Source: Nitrososphaeraceae archaeon
Lineage (GTDB): Archaea; Thermoproteota; Nitrososphaeria; Nitrososphaerales; Nitrososphaeraceae
Length of the DNA: 39,007 nucleotides
Direction of reading: 5' to 3'
NCBI GenBank assembly: GCA_022545895.1
Contig: JAKEIK010000040.1
Span: 1-39,007, forward strand
The notes under the pieces: model-generated
What the model was told of the DNA's origin: nothing
Seen by the model: only the letters and a program-made list of their open reading frames with translations
Database searches by the model: none
Position numbers and translations under genes: made by a program
Shown here: positions 1-8,011 of the stretch, piece by piece
Numbering within the stretch: the first letter of the stretch is position 1
Layout: every line of letters begins with the position of its first letter

Positions 1-774
1 ATTAATTGGTTGAAGAGATGGTAAATTGTTACCAGGGTCCCGAAGTAGAATAATGTTCATTGGTTTTTTGTTTTCTGTAATACGCTTCAAATTCACCTCA
101 TGGTTTTTCGCGAGCAAAATACATTGTTCTGTGAACTCATTAACTATTCTTGCCGATAGCATGGAAGATTCGGAGTTATCCTCGGCGTCACAATTTTTTA
201 CATGCATATCTTTGACGAAAGTCTTGGAAATTCCAATCCCATCGATTCGGTCGTACGCGGGATCAGTGTTTGTTATTTTTGCGGATAATGGAATCTTGTT
301 ATGCCTCAGTCTTACGATCACCCGATGTGCAATTGTTGGAATTATTTTTACGGAGACTTCTGGATCACTAAATTTTATATTTCGTTCAAGATATTGACAC
401 AGTTCTTTCGCTTCTTCTTTTTCGATTATCCTGCCGGCCCTTCTGTCAATTATCTCGGTATTAAGACCCAGAGTTGCGAAATTTCCTCGCAGTGCAAGAT
501 CCCCATCCTTGAAATCTACTGCAGATCCAATTATCTCTATTACCCCTCGTCCCACATATTTTTCTCCTTTGAAATTGTAACCTAGCATATTGAATACAGC
601 AATGTCTGATTGGGGCGCTACTCCTTTTCCAACACTGATAACTTGTCCCATAGACCCATTTTTTGCAAGACTATTCAAGTTTGGCGTCATGGCAGCCTCA
701 AGTGGAGTAAGTCCATTCAAATCAGGATGTGGTAAGTCTCCGATTCCATCCAGCAAAACGTAAATGATCTTCAA
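1..774 (-). CDS. apgM: 2,3-bisphosphoglycerate-independent phosphoglycerate mutase, archaeal type (partial)
   Basis: The minus strand reads an uninterrupted alkaline-phosphatase-superfamily frame running off the left edge. It interconverts 3- and 2-phosphoglycerate in glycolysis/gluconeogenesis. The N-terminus reads KIIYVLLDGIGD, the metal-binding Asp segment typical of archaeal ApgM, followed by LTPLEAAMTPNLNSLA and VAPQSDIAVFNMLGY, which carries the Ser that would be phosphorylated in this family. Further in, IPTIAHRVIVRLR and TNTDPAYD also match the family. About 258 codons are present of roughly 400 usual, so the C-terminus lies outside the window. The start is a TTG at 772-774, chosen because it places Met directly before KIIYVLLDG; no ATG is available nearby. 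The gene is divergent from the ATPase subunit gene to its right. Confidence 0.9.
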   Translation of the reverse strand, partial: MKIIYVLLDGIGDLPHPDLNGLTPLEAAMTPNLNSLAKNGSMGQVISVGKGVAPQSDIAVFNMLGYNFKGEKYVGRGVIEIIGSAVDFKDGDLALRGNFATLGLNTEIIDRRAGRIIEKEEAKELCQYLERNIKFSDPEVSVKIIPTIAHRVIVRLRHNKIPLSAKITNTDPAYDRIDGIGISKTFVKDMHVKNCDAEDNSESSMLSARIVNEFTEQCILLAKNHEVNLKRITENKKPMNIILLRDPGNNLPSLQPIN

Positions 775-910
775 ATCTTTGGCGGTGCTTGTTAATCGCC
801 AAATAAAAATTATACAGTGACAAGATTGCTCCCCAATCTAATCACGTGACCTAATGAGAATGGGTCAAAAGGATTAAAAAGGGCAAATTAACAGCTGACA
901 AAGAAAGACA

Positions 911-1207
911 TTGCGTGTGATTGCGATAGGAAGCAGAGTCTTTATAACAAGTTTTCAGTTGGCTGGCGTGGAGGGAATCAAAGTCGAATCACCTAACGAA
1001 GCATTAGAACAAATCAATCATCTGGGATTAGCTAATGATGTAGGACTTATTCTTTTGAGCGACGACATAGGCAAGGAAATTAGGATTTCTCTTACAAACC
1101 TAAGATCCAGGAAACCGATACCACTAATATTTGAACTTCCATCCCCTGGTAGTTCTAAAGAAAACGTAGATTACCGAGCTCTTCTTAAGCAAATTTTGGG
1201 AGTATAG
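911..1207 (+). CDS. atpF: A/V-type ATP synthase subunit F
   Basis: This 98-residue protein matches the small stalk subunit F of archaeal A/V-type ATPases, a Rossmann-like protein that sits in the central rotor and influences coupling. Visible features are the N-terminal strand RVIAIGSRVFITSFQLAGV, a GLILLSDDIGKEIR segment corresponding to the family's GIILI..xIA..IR pattern, and a late strand PIPLIFELPSPG. The length is normal. The start is TTG at 911, with a TATA-like AT stretch near 872-882. No other ATPase subunit gene lies next to it; the neighbours are apgM and a glycosyltransferase, so the gene appears detached from the main ATPase cluster. Confidence 0.82.
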   Translation: MRVIAIGSRVFITSFQLAGVEGIKVESPNEALEQINHLGLANDVGLILLSDDIGKEIRISLTNLRSRKPIPLIFELPSPGSSKENVDYRALLKQILGV

Positions 1208-1362
1208 AAAATCGCCGCGATAATTGCAAGATTGAAAAATCGAAGAGCAAAATAGTTTCACTGTTTATAATTTGGATCTGGTATTGAACCACAACAAGTA
1301 TAAATCTGATAGAAGTATCTACGCATGGTTAACAGAATTTAGAAATTTGGTTATGTTTCAAC

Positions 1363-2550
1363 ATGTTTGATTTAGTCGCGATCTTGGTAACAATCTTGAT
1401 CGCCTTCAATACCGGAGTTATGTCCTGCTGGATATACCTTACATTTTCAATTCTTCAATCATTTCGAAATTCCCCTCGACTGAAATTTGACCCCGAAAAT
1501 ATTGGGCCCGAACATAGAGTTAGCATCATCATTCCCGCACGAAATGAGGAACAATACATATTCAAGTGTCTAAAAAGTCTGTTGAGTCAAAAACACGTCA
1601 CGTACGAAGTAATAGCAGTGAATGATTCGTCTACGGATAATACATTGAATATTATGCGCAATCTTTCAAAAGAAGACAGCAGGTTAGTTATCGTCAACGC
1701 CCCTCCGAAACCTGGAGATTGGGTAGGTAAAAACTGGGCATGTTATCAAGGTTACTTAAATTCGACTGGAGAGATTTTTCTGTTCACTGATGCGGATACG
1801 GTACACTCGCCTGAGGCTTTATCAAGTGCACTTGCGTCAATGCTAAAGGAAAAACTTGATGCTATATCTGCAGTTCCTAAGCTTTCGTGTAAAGACATCA
1901 TTACCAGAGTTACACTCCCCATCTTGTCGGTTTTTCTACATTCCCGATATTCACCAGTTAGAGTAAATGACCCAAAAACTAGAGTTGGATATTTCTTCGG
2001 AAGTTTTTATCTGATAAAAAGAACTACCTATGAGTCCGTCGGCACACATGAATCAGTCAGGCATGAGCTTGTAGAGGATGGAGCATTGGGACACAAAGTG
2101 AAAGAGATGAATTTCAAGTTAAAGCTTGTTAGAGGAGAAGCCTATGTCGAGGCGATATGGGCACGTGATCCCAGAACGCTCTGGAATGCCCTTCGACGTC
2201 TCATAATACCGTTATATCACAATGAAAAGCGCTCAGCGATTCTAATTGTCGTTACTTTATTTTTCATATTGCTCGAACCAATTATAGTATTTCCACTGTC
2301 TATTTATTTTAATTACACTGCTTCTACATTACTCAGTGGTTCCCTTTTTTTGCTTATCCTCGTATCTTTAATTCTACTTGTATCAGCAGGTGTAATCCAG
2401 TCGAAATATGGATTATTGCAAGGAGCCGTCTATGGTTTGGGTTCTCCTATTGGATGTGCAATCATCACGATTTGTTTTCTCTTGTCGCTCTTTGACATGA
2501 GAGGAAAAAGAACAGTGTCTTGGCGAGATCGTGATTATGAAATTGGTTAA
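1363..2550 (+). CDS. Membrane-associated family 2 glycosyltransferase
   Basis: This is a 395-residue GT-A fold glycosyltransferase that would move a sugar from an activated donor to a lipid or surface acceptor at the membrane. An N-terminal hydrophobic helix (about residues 3-30) is followed by the GT2 entry VSIIIPARNEEQYI, the nucleotide-binding VNDSSTDNTL, the metal-binding FTDADT, and an acidic VEDGALG segment that probably supplies the catalytic base. After ARDPRTLWNALRRL come three or four hydrophobic segments (about residues 290-385). The overall arrangement resembles carotenoid or hopanoid-type glycosyltransferases, but the acceptor cannot be told from sequence. A TATA-like sequence lies at 1297-1306. 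The gene stands alone between atpF and cofG. Confidence 0.85.
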   Translation: MFDLVAILVTILIAFNTGVMSCWIYLTFSILQSFRNSPRLKFDPENIGPEHRVSIIIPARNEEQYIFKCLKSLLSQKHVTYEVIAVNDSSTDNTLNIMRNLSKEDSRLVIVNAPPKPGDWVGKNWACYQGYLNSTGEIFLFTDADTVHSPEALSSALASMLKEKLDAISAVPKLSCKDIITRVTLPILSVFLHSRYSPVRVNDPKTRVGYFFGSFYLIKRTTYESVGTHESVRHELVEDGALGHKVKEMNFKLKLVRGEAYVEAIWARDPRTLWNALRRLIIPLYHNEKRSAILIVVTLFFILLEPIIVFPLSIYFNYTASTLLSGSLFLLILVSLILLVSAGVIQSKYGLLQGAVYGLGSPIGCAIITICFLLSLFDMRGKRTVSWRDRDYEIG

Positions 2551-2795
2551 GTAATAATACAGACACCTAACGTTACCAAATGTTATGTTGCATTAATGAT
2601 TAAATACTCTCTAAGAGACATTTACATTTACGTTGACAAGGTATAGGAATGGTTGGATGCAAATTGAAAGGGTGAATACAGAACATTGTTTGTCTATACG
2701 TTTTTCACGATTTAGTGTCTGGATCAATTTATCCATGTAGGATCCATCCTAAGTATTTATTAATCATCGTCTGGAATATTGTCTTGGGATAATAC

Positions 2796-3986
2796 TTGGA
2801 ACTGCAGTCGACTGCGCACAACTTGGACCTTCATAATTTTGAAGAAAGAATCTTGAGCGATTCTATTCCTAAGAAAGAAGTATATGATCTGATGATGAAT
2901 TTAGACACCCTTTCTCTGATCTCCGTTGCCCGCACAATTCGTCTTCGTCGTAAACCAGGACCAATAACATATTCTCGAAAGGTTTTCATAAATCTTGTGA
3001 ATCTTTGTAGAGACAAGTGTTCGTATTGTACATATAAGAAGGAGCCAACAGACACTGATGTGTCAATGTTGGATCCAGAAAAAGTCCTCAAGATTGCAGA
3101 AGACGGAAGAAGGCTTCGATGCACTGAAGCATTAATCGTAACTGGTGAAAGCCCGGAACAAAAGTATCCCGAAGCTAGAAAATGGCTTAAAAGCATCGGA
3201 TTCAGTTCGACTGCAGAGTATATAGACAAAATAAGTAACATGATCTTAAAAAAAACTGGACTGCTACCTCACACAAATGGAGGTATCTTGAACAAAGAGG
3301 AATTGTCAATTTTAAAGGAAACAAACGTAAGTCTTGGATGTATGCTCGAAAGCTCGTCGGAGCGTCTTCTTAGTAAGAATATGCCTCATGAATTTGCCCC
3401 TAGCAAAAATCCAAAAGCAAGAAAGAGATTACTTGAAAATGCGGGGGAACTCAAAATACCAATGACTACAGGGATCTTGATTGGGATAGGGGAAACGGTT
3501 GAAGAGGTCATAGATTCTCTTTTTATGATGAAAGAAATTAATCAAAGATATGGGAATATCCAAGAAGTCATTATCCAGAATTTTGTCCCAAAATCTAATA
3601 CCGGAATGCGCAAAATTCCAACGCCGCCCCTTAACTATTTTATTAGGATTATCGCCATTTCCAGGATTATTATGCCTGATATGAATATACAAGTCCCTCC
3701 CAATTTAAGCCCTAATAATTATGGGCTGTACGTCGATGCAGGAATTAATGATTGGGGCGGTATTTCTCCGCTTACCATTGACCATGTGAATCCCGAGTCA
3801 CCTTGGCCAGACATCAAAGAATTGACTAACGTTACTAAGAGATCAGGCTATATTTTGAGGCCAAGGCTACCGGTATATCCAGAATTCATTCTTGACAAGA
3901 ATGAGTTCATACACGACAATTTGTGGAAATATATAAGAGCGCTTTCTGGATCAGACGGACTTGTAAGGGACCAGTACTTGAATTGA
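2796..3986 (+). CDS. cofG: 7,8-didemethyl-8-hydroxy-5-deazariboflavin synthase subunit CofG
   Basis: This radical-SAM enzyme is one half of FO synthase, which builds the deazaflavin chromophore of coenzyme F420 together with CofH. The radical-SAM cluster motif is C71-x3-C75-x2-C78, within NLCRDKCSYCTY. Other CofG features are the segment LIVTGESPEQKYPEARKWL and the C-terminal half PPNLSPNNYGLYVDAGINDWGG. The length of 396 is normal. The start is TTG at 2796; a TATA-like AT-rich stretch at 2751-2764 lies about 35 bases upstream. The cofH start follows the stop by five bases, so the two are almost certainly co-transcribed. Confidence 0.95.
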   Translation: MELQSTAHNLDLHNFEERILSDSIPKKEVYDLMMNLDTLSLISVARTIRLRRKPGPITYSRKVFINLVNLCRDKCSYCTYKKEPTDTDVSMLDPEKVLKIAEDGRRLRCTEALIVTGESPEQKYPEARKWLKSIGFSSTAEYIDKISNMILKKTGLLPHTNGGILNKEELSILKETNVSLGCMLESSSERLLSKNMPHEFAPSKNPKARKRLLENAGELKIPMTTGILIGIGETVEEVIDSLFMMKEINQRYGNIQEVIIQNFVPKSNTGMRKIPTPPLNYFIRIIAISRIIMPDMNIQVPPNLSPNNYGLYVDAGINDWGGISPLTIDHVNPESPWPDIKELTNVTKRSGYILRPRLPVYPEFILDKNEFIHDNLWKYIRALSGSDGLVRDQYLN

Positions 3987-3991
3987 CATCA

Positions 3992-5239
3992 ATGTTAGAA
4001 GGTATAATGAAGAATATAGATTCGGTTGTTGCCCACATATTGAATGAAGCTCTAGATTCGAAAGATATTTCCATCAAACAGGCAGTCGAATTATTTGATA
4101 CTAGTGGTCTAGAAATAAGCGCAATTACGATGGTCGCAGATATGCTTAGAAAGCGTTCTGTTGGGGACATAGTAACATACGTCGTGAACCGAAACATCAA
4201 CTTCACAAATGTTTGCATTAAGAAGTGTGGATTCTGTGCCTTCAGTAGGGACTTTAGGAATGAAGAAGGATATTTTCTTCCTGTTGAAGAAATCATAAGG
4301 CGGACAACTGAAGCATGGAAACTGGGAGCGACCGAGGTTTGCATTCAGGCCGGGCTTCCACCCAAGATGGACGGTAATCTGTATATTGATATATGCGAGG
4401 AAATAAAAAAAGCGCATCCAGAGATTCACATACACGCTTTTTCTCCTGAAGAGGTACAATATGGAGCCTATTGTTCGGGAAAGCCTGTTGAAGAGTATCT
4501 TAAGATGTTGAAAGACGCAGGTGTAGGAAGTTTACCTGGTACAGCTGCAGAGATATTGAATCAAGAAATACGTGATATAATTTCTCCCGGAAGAATATCT
4601 GCCAAAGAGTGGATAAACGTCATCAAGTGTGCTCACAAATTAGGCATTCCTACTACATCCACGATAATGTATGGCCACATAGAATCTTCGATGCATAAGG
4701 CCGAGCATTTGGCAATCATTAGGTCCATTCAGAAAGAAACAAAAGGCTTCACCGAATTTGTGCCTTTGAGTTTTATATATAAGGAAGCTCCCATGTTCTA
4801 TAGAAATTCTATTCGTGGCATGAGACAAGGTCCTGATGGAAATGAGATACTCAAAATGCATGCGATCTCAAGGATAATGTTGAATAACTACATCAAAAAC
4901 ATTCAAGTTTCTTGGGTCAAAGAGGGATTAAAGATGTCACAAATTCTTCTCTCAGCCGGAGTCAACGACTTTGGTGGAACGCTAATTAACGAAAGCATTT
5001 CTACCTCTGCTGGAGCAGAGTATGGCCAGATGATGAAACCCAAAGAGATTCATCATGTCGTAAAATCAGCAGGCAAGATACCTGCACAACGATCTTCAAC
5101 TTATCGAATATTAAAAGAATTTAGTGAGGCGGAAGATGATCATGCTTTACCCCTTGATACTGCTGATCCGGCAACGTTTGGCTCCTATCAGGAATTGGTA
5201 AAGATCGGCAAATACAGATACGCTGAAATGAAAAGATAG
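3992..5239 (+). CDS. cofH: FO synthase subunit CofH (5-amino-6-(D-ribitylamino)uracil-L-tyrosine 4-hydroxyphenyl transferase)
   Basis: CofH is the partner radical-SAM enzyme of CofG. It joins the tyrosine-derived group to 5-amino-6-ribitylaminouracil, making the intermediate that CofG cyclises to FO. The cluster motif reads C75-x3-C79-x2-C82 (VCIKKCGFCAF), followed by EEGYFLPVEEI and the typical IQAGLPPKMDG and SAGVNDFGGTL segments. The open frame extends upstream to 3923, inside cofG, but ATG 3992, five bases after the cofG stop, gives a 415-residue protein of normal size and is preferred. A second ATG at 4007 is possible. Confidence 0.95.
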   Translation: MLEGIMKNIDSVVAHILNEALDSKDISIKQAVELFDTSGLEISAITMVADMLRKRSVGDIVTYVVNRNINFTNVCIKKCGFCAFSRDFRNEEGYFLPVEEIIRRTTEAWKLGATEVCIQAGLPPKMDGNLYIDICEEIKKAHPEIHIHAFSPEEVQYGAYCSGKPVEEYLKMLKDAGVGSLPGTAAEILNQEIRDIISPGRISAKEWINVIKCAHKLGIPTTSTIMYGHIESSMHKAEHLAIIRSIQKETKGFTEFVPLSFIYKEAPMFYRNSIRGMRQGPDGNEILKMHAISRIMLNNYIKNIQVSWVKEGLKMSQILLSAGVNDFGGTLINESISTSAGAEYGQMMKPKEIHHVVKSAGKIPAQRSSTYRILKEFSEAEDDHALPLDTADPATFGSYQELVKIGKYRYAEMKR

Positions 5240-5430
5240 ATGACCAAAGTAGAAATGAAAGTATGATCATTTACGACTTAATTGTAGGCAATATGGTTAG
5301 TATGTTACTCTGTTAGTGCCCCATACTAGGTTTATCTGTTTTCAGCATCAATTCAGGATCCTTTTATACAAAAAAATTAATCTTTTTAGAACGGTAAGGC
5401 TAACAAACTTTTGCTCATCAAAAAATTTAA

Positions 5431-5607
5431 TCAAAGAGGTTCTCCTGACATAAACCAATTTTCTTTGGGATTTTCCTTGTAAACAATAATGACGTGTCCT
5501 TTTTTTGTTTTTAGTATCTTAATGGCTGCTTCCGTAATTGCTGCAGCAAATTCCGCTTTCTGCTCTTTCGATCGGCCAGGGTACATCGAGACTGAAATTA
5601 ATGGCAT
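5431..5607 (-). CDS. 4-oxalocrotonate tautomerase family protein (58 aa)
   Basis: This short minus-strand frame begins MPLISVSMYPGRS and has the size and layout of the 4-OT family: Pro directly after Met (the catalytic N-terminal proline), a first strand, the helix EQKAEFAAAITEAAIKIL, then a second strand HVIIVYKENPKENWF. These enzymes tautomerise small enol/keto acids as oligomers; the physiological substrate cannot be told here. The 58-residue length fits the family's short monomers. The gene is isolated, transcribed away from purN and convergent with cofH. Confidence 0.8.
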   Translation of the reverse strand: MPLISVSMYPGRSKEQKAEFAAAITEAAIKILKTKKGHVIIVYKENPKENWFMSGEPL

Positions 5608-5696
5608 AACTATAGTTTCTCAAACACTAAAATAAACTAATTGCGGTTTTAATCTCAGAATTTACATATTGGTCAAATCAGTTGACTAATAGGAAA

Positions 5697-5718
5697 TACC
5701 AAAGGTTCAGGTTTGGTA
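5697..5718. repeat. 7-bp inverted repeat upstream of purN
   Basis: The arms at 5697-5703 and 5712-5718 are perfectly complementary (TACCAAA/TTTGGTA) around an 8-base loop. It lies between the divergent tautomerase gene and purN, upstream of the likely purN TATA region (about 5765-5775). It could be an operator or a chance hairpin; nothing else identifies it. Confidence 0.3.
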
Positions 5719-5803
5719 AAGACTCGATCATTTAAAACATGTTCTTAAGATAATAGAACAAAGCACTATATTTACGAGTACACGGATATTATAATCGAGA
5801 ACT

Positions 5804-6421
5804 TTGATAAACTTGGGCATTTTAATTTCGGGAAGAGGAAGTAATATGGAGGCCATATTACGAGCTATCGAAATGTCAAAGATTAAGGATGTTGTTCCTC
5901 GAGTAGTTATTTCTAATAAGCCAAATGCACCAGGTCTTCAAAAAGCTGCTAAGATGGGTGTCTCTACGAAGGTTGTATACAACTCTGCAAGAGGTTGGGA
6001 ATATGACAAGGAAATAGTTTCTGTATTAAGGGATCACTTGGTAAATCAGCAAAATGGCTTGATATGTTTAGCAGGATATATGCGCATTATTAGCCCTGAA
6101 TTTATAAACTTATTCAAAGGAAGGATTCTTAACGTTCATCCCTCCCTCCTTCCAGCGTTTCCCGGTCTTCACGCTCAAAAGCAAGCTTTAGAATATGGTG
6201 TCAAGGTCTCTGGTTGCACAGTACACTTCGTCGATGTCGGGGTAGATACTGGCCCTATTGTAGCTCAGAGAACCATAGAAGTTGAAGACCACGATACAGA
6301 AGAGACTCTTTCAAACAGAATACTGATGCAAGAACACGAGCTCTATATTGAGTGTATTAACCGGTTTGCCCAAGGCAGGTTGTCAACTCTAGGACGCCGG
6401 GTTTGCATAAAGTCTTGCTAG
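5804..6421 (+). CDS. purN: Phosphoribosylglycinamide formyltransferase
   Basis: PurN transfers the formyl group of 10-formyltetrahydrofolate to GAR in purine synthesis. The N-terminus NLGILISGRGSNMEAIL holds the substrate phosphate loop. CLAGYMRIISPEFI and ILNVHPSLLPAFPGLHA carry the catalytic Asn and His, and VDTGPIVAQ the catalytic Asp. The length of 205 is normal. The start TTG 5804 places Met just before INLGILISGRG. The next gene, folD, makes the folate substrate used here, although 135 bases separate them and each may have its own promoter. Confidence 0.95.
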   Translation: MINLGILISGRGSNMEAILRAIEMSKIKDVVPRVVISNKPNAPGLQKAAKMGVSTKVVYNSARGWEYDKEIVSVLRDHLVNQQNGLICLAGYMRIISPEFINLFKGRILNVHPSLLPAFPGLHAQKQALEYGVKVSGCTVHFVDVGVDTGPIVAQRTIEVEDHDTEETLSNRILMQEHELYIECINRFAQGRLSTLGRRVCIKSC

Positions 6422-6556
6422 GAAAGAAAAAGTCAAGAGATCAGACAATCACAGTAATCATCCTTTCATCTTAACAGATAGGTATTCTTTTTACGTTCAC
6501 TTTACGAGTCCCTCCAACAGCAAAACAAAATAACTACCCTAGATTTCCTTATTCAA

Positions 6557-7408
6557 TTGCCTGCAAAAAAGATCGATGGCCTTATGGTCTCGAGGTACCT
6601 GAAAGATAAGATTAGAAAAGATGTATCAAAGCTAACTGAACATGGAATTAAGCCTTGCCTAGCAACAATATTAATGGGTGACGATGAAGCATCAACTATG
6701 TATGTACGAAATAAACAATTAGCAGCTACTGATGTAGGCATTTTAACGATCGATAAAAGACTTCCAAGCACTGCTTCGATAGAAGAATTAATAAACTTAT
6801 TAGATGAATTGAATTCTGATAAGTGTGTTCATGGCATACTTTTACAGTTACCGTTACCAAAACATATTGATCAATTTTCAGCGATCAGCAGAATCGATAA
6901 AAATAAAGACGTGGATTGCCTGACCCCATATAATGCGGGCCTTCTTTTTACTGGCAAAGCAAGGCTTAAACCTTGTACGCCATCAGGAATCATTGAATTG
7001 TTAGATTATTATAAAATTGATGTAAGCGGAATGGATGTAGTTATTATTAACCGAAGCAACCTGGTAGGATTACCGTTGTATTTGCTTCTTTTGCAACGTG
7101 ACAGTACTGTGACGATATGTCATTCTAAGTCAAGAAATATCAATGAAAAATTAATCAGTGCCGACTGTATAGTTACTGCTATCGGAGATCGCAATAGGTT
7201 TCTCCTTAAAGGTGACATGGTTAAACCGGGTGTTGTTGTAATAGACGTAGGTATAAACCGAATCAAGGGAAAGCTCCATGGAGATGTGGACTTTGATTCT
7301 GTATATGATAAAGCTTCCTATATAACTCCTGTACCTGGGGGTGTAGGCCCAATGACGGTAACGATGTTATTGAAAAATACTGTGACTGCTGCAGATACCA
7401 ACAAATAG
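6557..7408 (+). CDS. folD: Bifunctional methylene-THF dehydrogenase / methenyl-THF cyclohydrolase
   Basis: FolD converts 5,10-methylene-THF through methenyl-THF to 10-formyl-THF, the one-carbon donor for PurN. The N-terminal catalytic domain shows STMYVRNKQLAA, with the Tyr and Lys used in the cyclohydrolase reaction, and GILLQLPLPKHID. The dehydrogenase domain shows DVDCLTPYNAGLL, TPSGIIELLDYY and the nucleotide-binding INRSNLVGLPLYLLL. The C-terminus has DVGINRIKGKLHGDVDF and TPVPGGVGPMTVTMLL. The length of 283 is normal. The start is TTG at 6557. The cyclo-ligase gene follows after 15 bases, so the two probably form an operon. Confidence 0.95.
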   Translation: MPAKKIDGLMVSRYLKDKIRKDVSKLTEHGIKPCLATILMGDDEASTMYVRNKQLAATDVGILTIDKRLPSTASIEELINLLDELNSDKCVHGILLQLPLPKHIDQFSAISRIDKNKDVDCLTPYNAGLLFTGKARLKPCTPSGIIELLDYYKIDVSGMDVVIINRSNLVGLPLYLLLLQRDSTVTICHSKSRNINEKLISADCIVTAIGDRNRFLLKGDMVKPGVVVIDVGINRIKGKLHGDVDFDSVYDKASYITPVPGGVGPMTVTMLLKNTVTAADTNK

Positions 7409-7423
7409 TACAGAAGTGTCACT

Positions 7424-8011
7424 ATGTCTGATTCGTGTCAGAGAAATAAACACTCTATAAGAAGAGAACTTCTTAAGATGAGGGAATTATTGGATGCAAA
7501 CAAAGCTCGTGACAATAGCGTTAAGATTCAAGATAGATTAATGGGACTACAGGAGTACAAAAATGGAACGATTATAGGAAGTTATGCTCCGAATGGAATG
7601 GAAGTCGAAACCTGGAAGATAATGCATCATGCATTAGCTAACAAGAAGACTTTGGCATTACCCAAGATTGAAGGAAATGGTACTCTATCTTTTTATGCAA
7701 TTGAAGAAGCAGATCTCAACGGCAATCTTGTTAAAAGCTCTCGCTTCAAGCTGAAAGAGCCAAAGGCATTGGAAGAAAGATTGGTTGAAAAGCTTGACCT
7801 TTTAATAATACCAGGAATCGCTTTTGATACTCGGGGATACCGACTCGGATATGGATTCGGATATTATGACAGATATATGGCAAAAAAGACTTACACCAGT
7901 TCTGTGGGGGTTGCTCATGACTTTCAGATTCTAGACCACAATTTACCTAATTTATCTTATGATCAAAAATTGGACTTTTTAGTCACTGAAACTCGGACTG
8001 TATATTTTTAG
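7424..8011 (+). CDS. 5-formyltetrahydrofolate cyclo-ligase
   Basis: This enzyme uses ATP to return 5-formyl-THF to the active folate pool as 5,10-methenyl-THF. Family features are a basic N-terminus with IRRELLKMRELL, GSYAPNGMEVETWKIM, the KTLALPKIEGNGTLSFY strand pair, and the signature LLIIPGIAFDTRGYRLGYG followed by FGYYDRYM. The length of 195 is normal. It lies 15 bases after folD on the same strand. Its last 29 bases overlap the 3' end of purD on the opposite strand, so the two messages are convergent with overlapping coding ends. Confidence 0.92.
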   Translation: MSDSCQRNKHSIRRELLKMRELLDANKARDNSVKIQDRLMGLQEYKNGTIIGSYAPNGMEVETWKIMHHALANKKTLALPKIEGNGTLSFYAIEEADLNGNLVKSSRFKLKEPKALEERLVEKLDLLIIPGIAFDTRGYRLGYGFGYYDRYMAKKTYTSSVGVAHDFQILDHNLPNLSYDQKLDFLVTETRTVYF

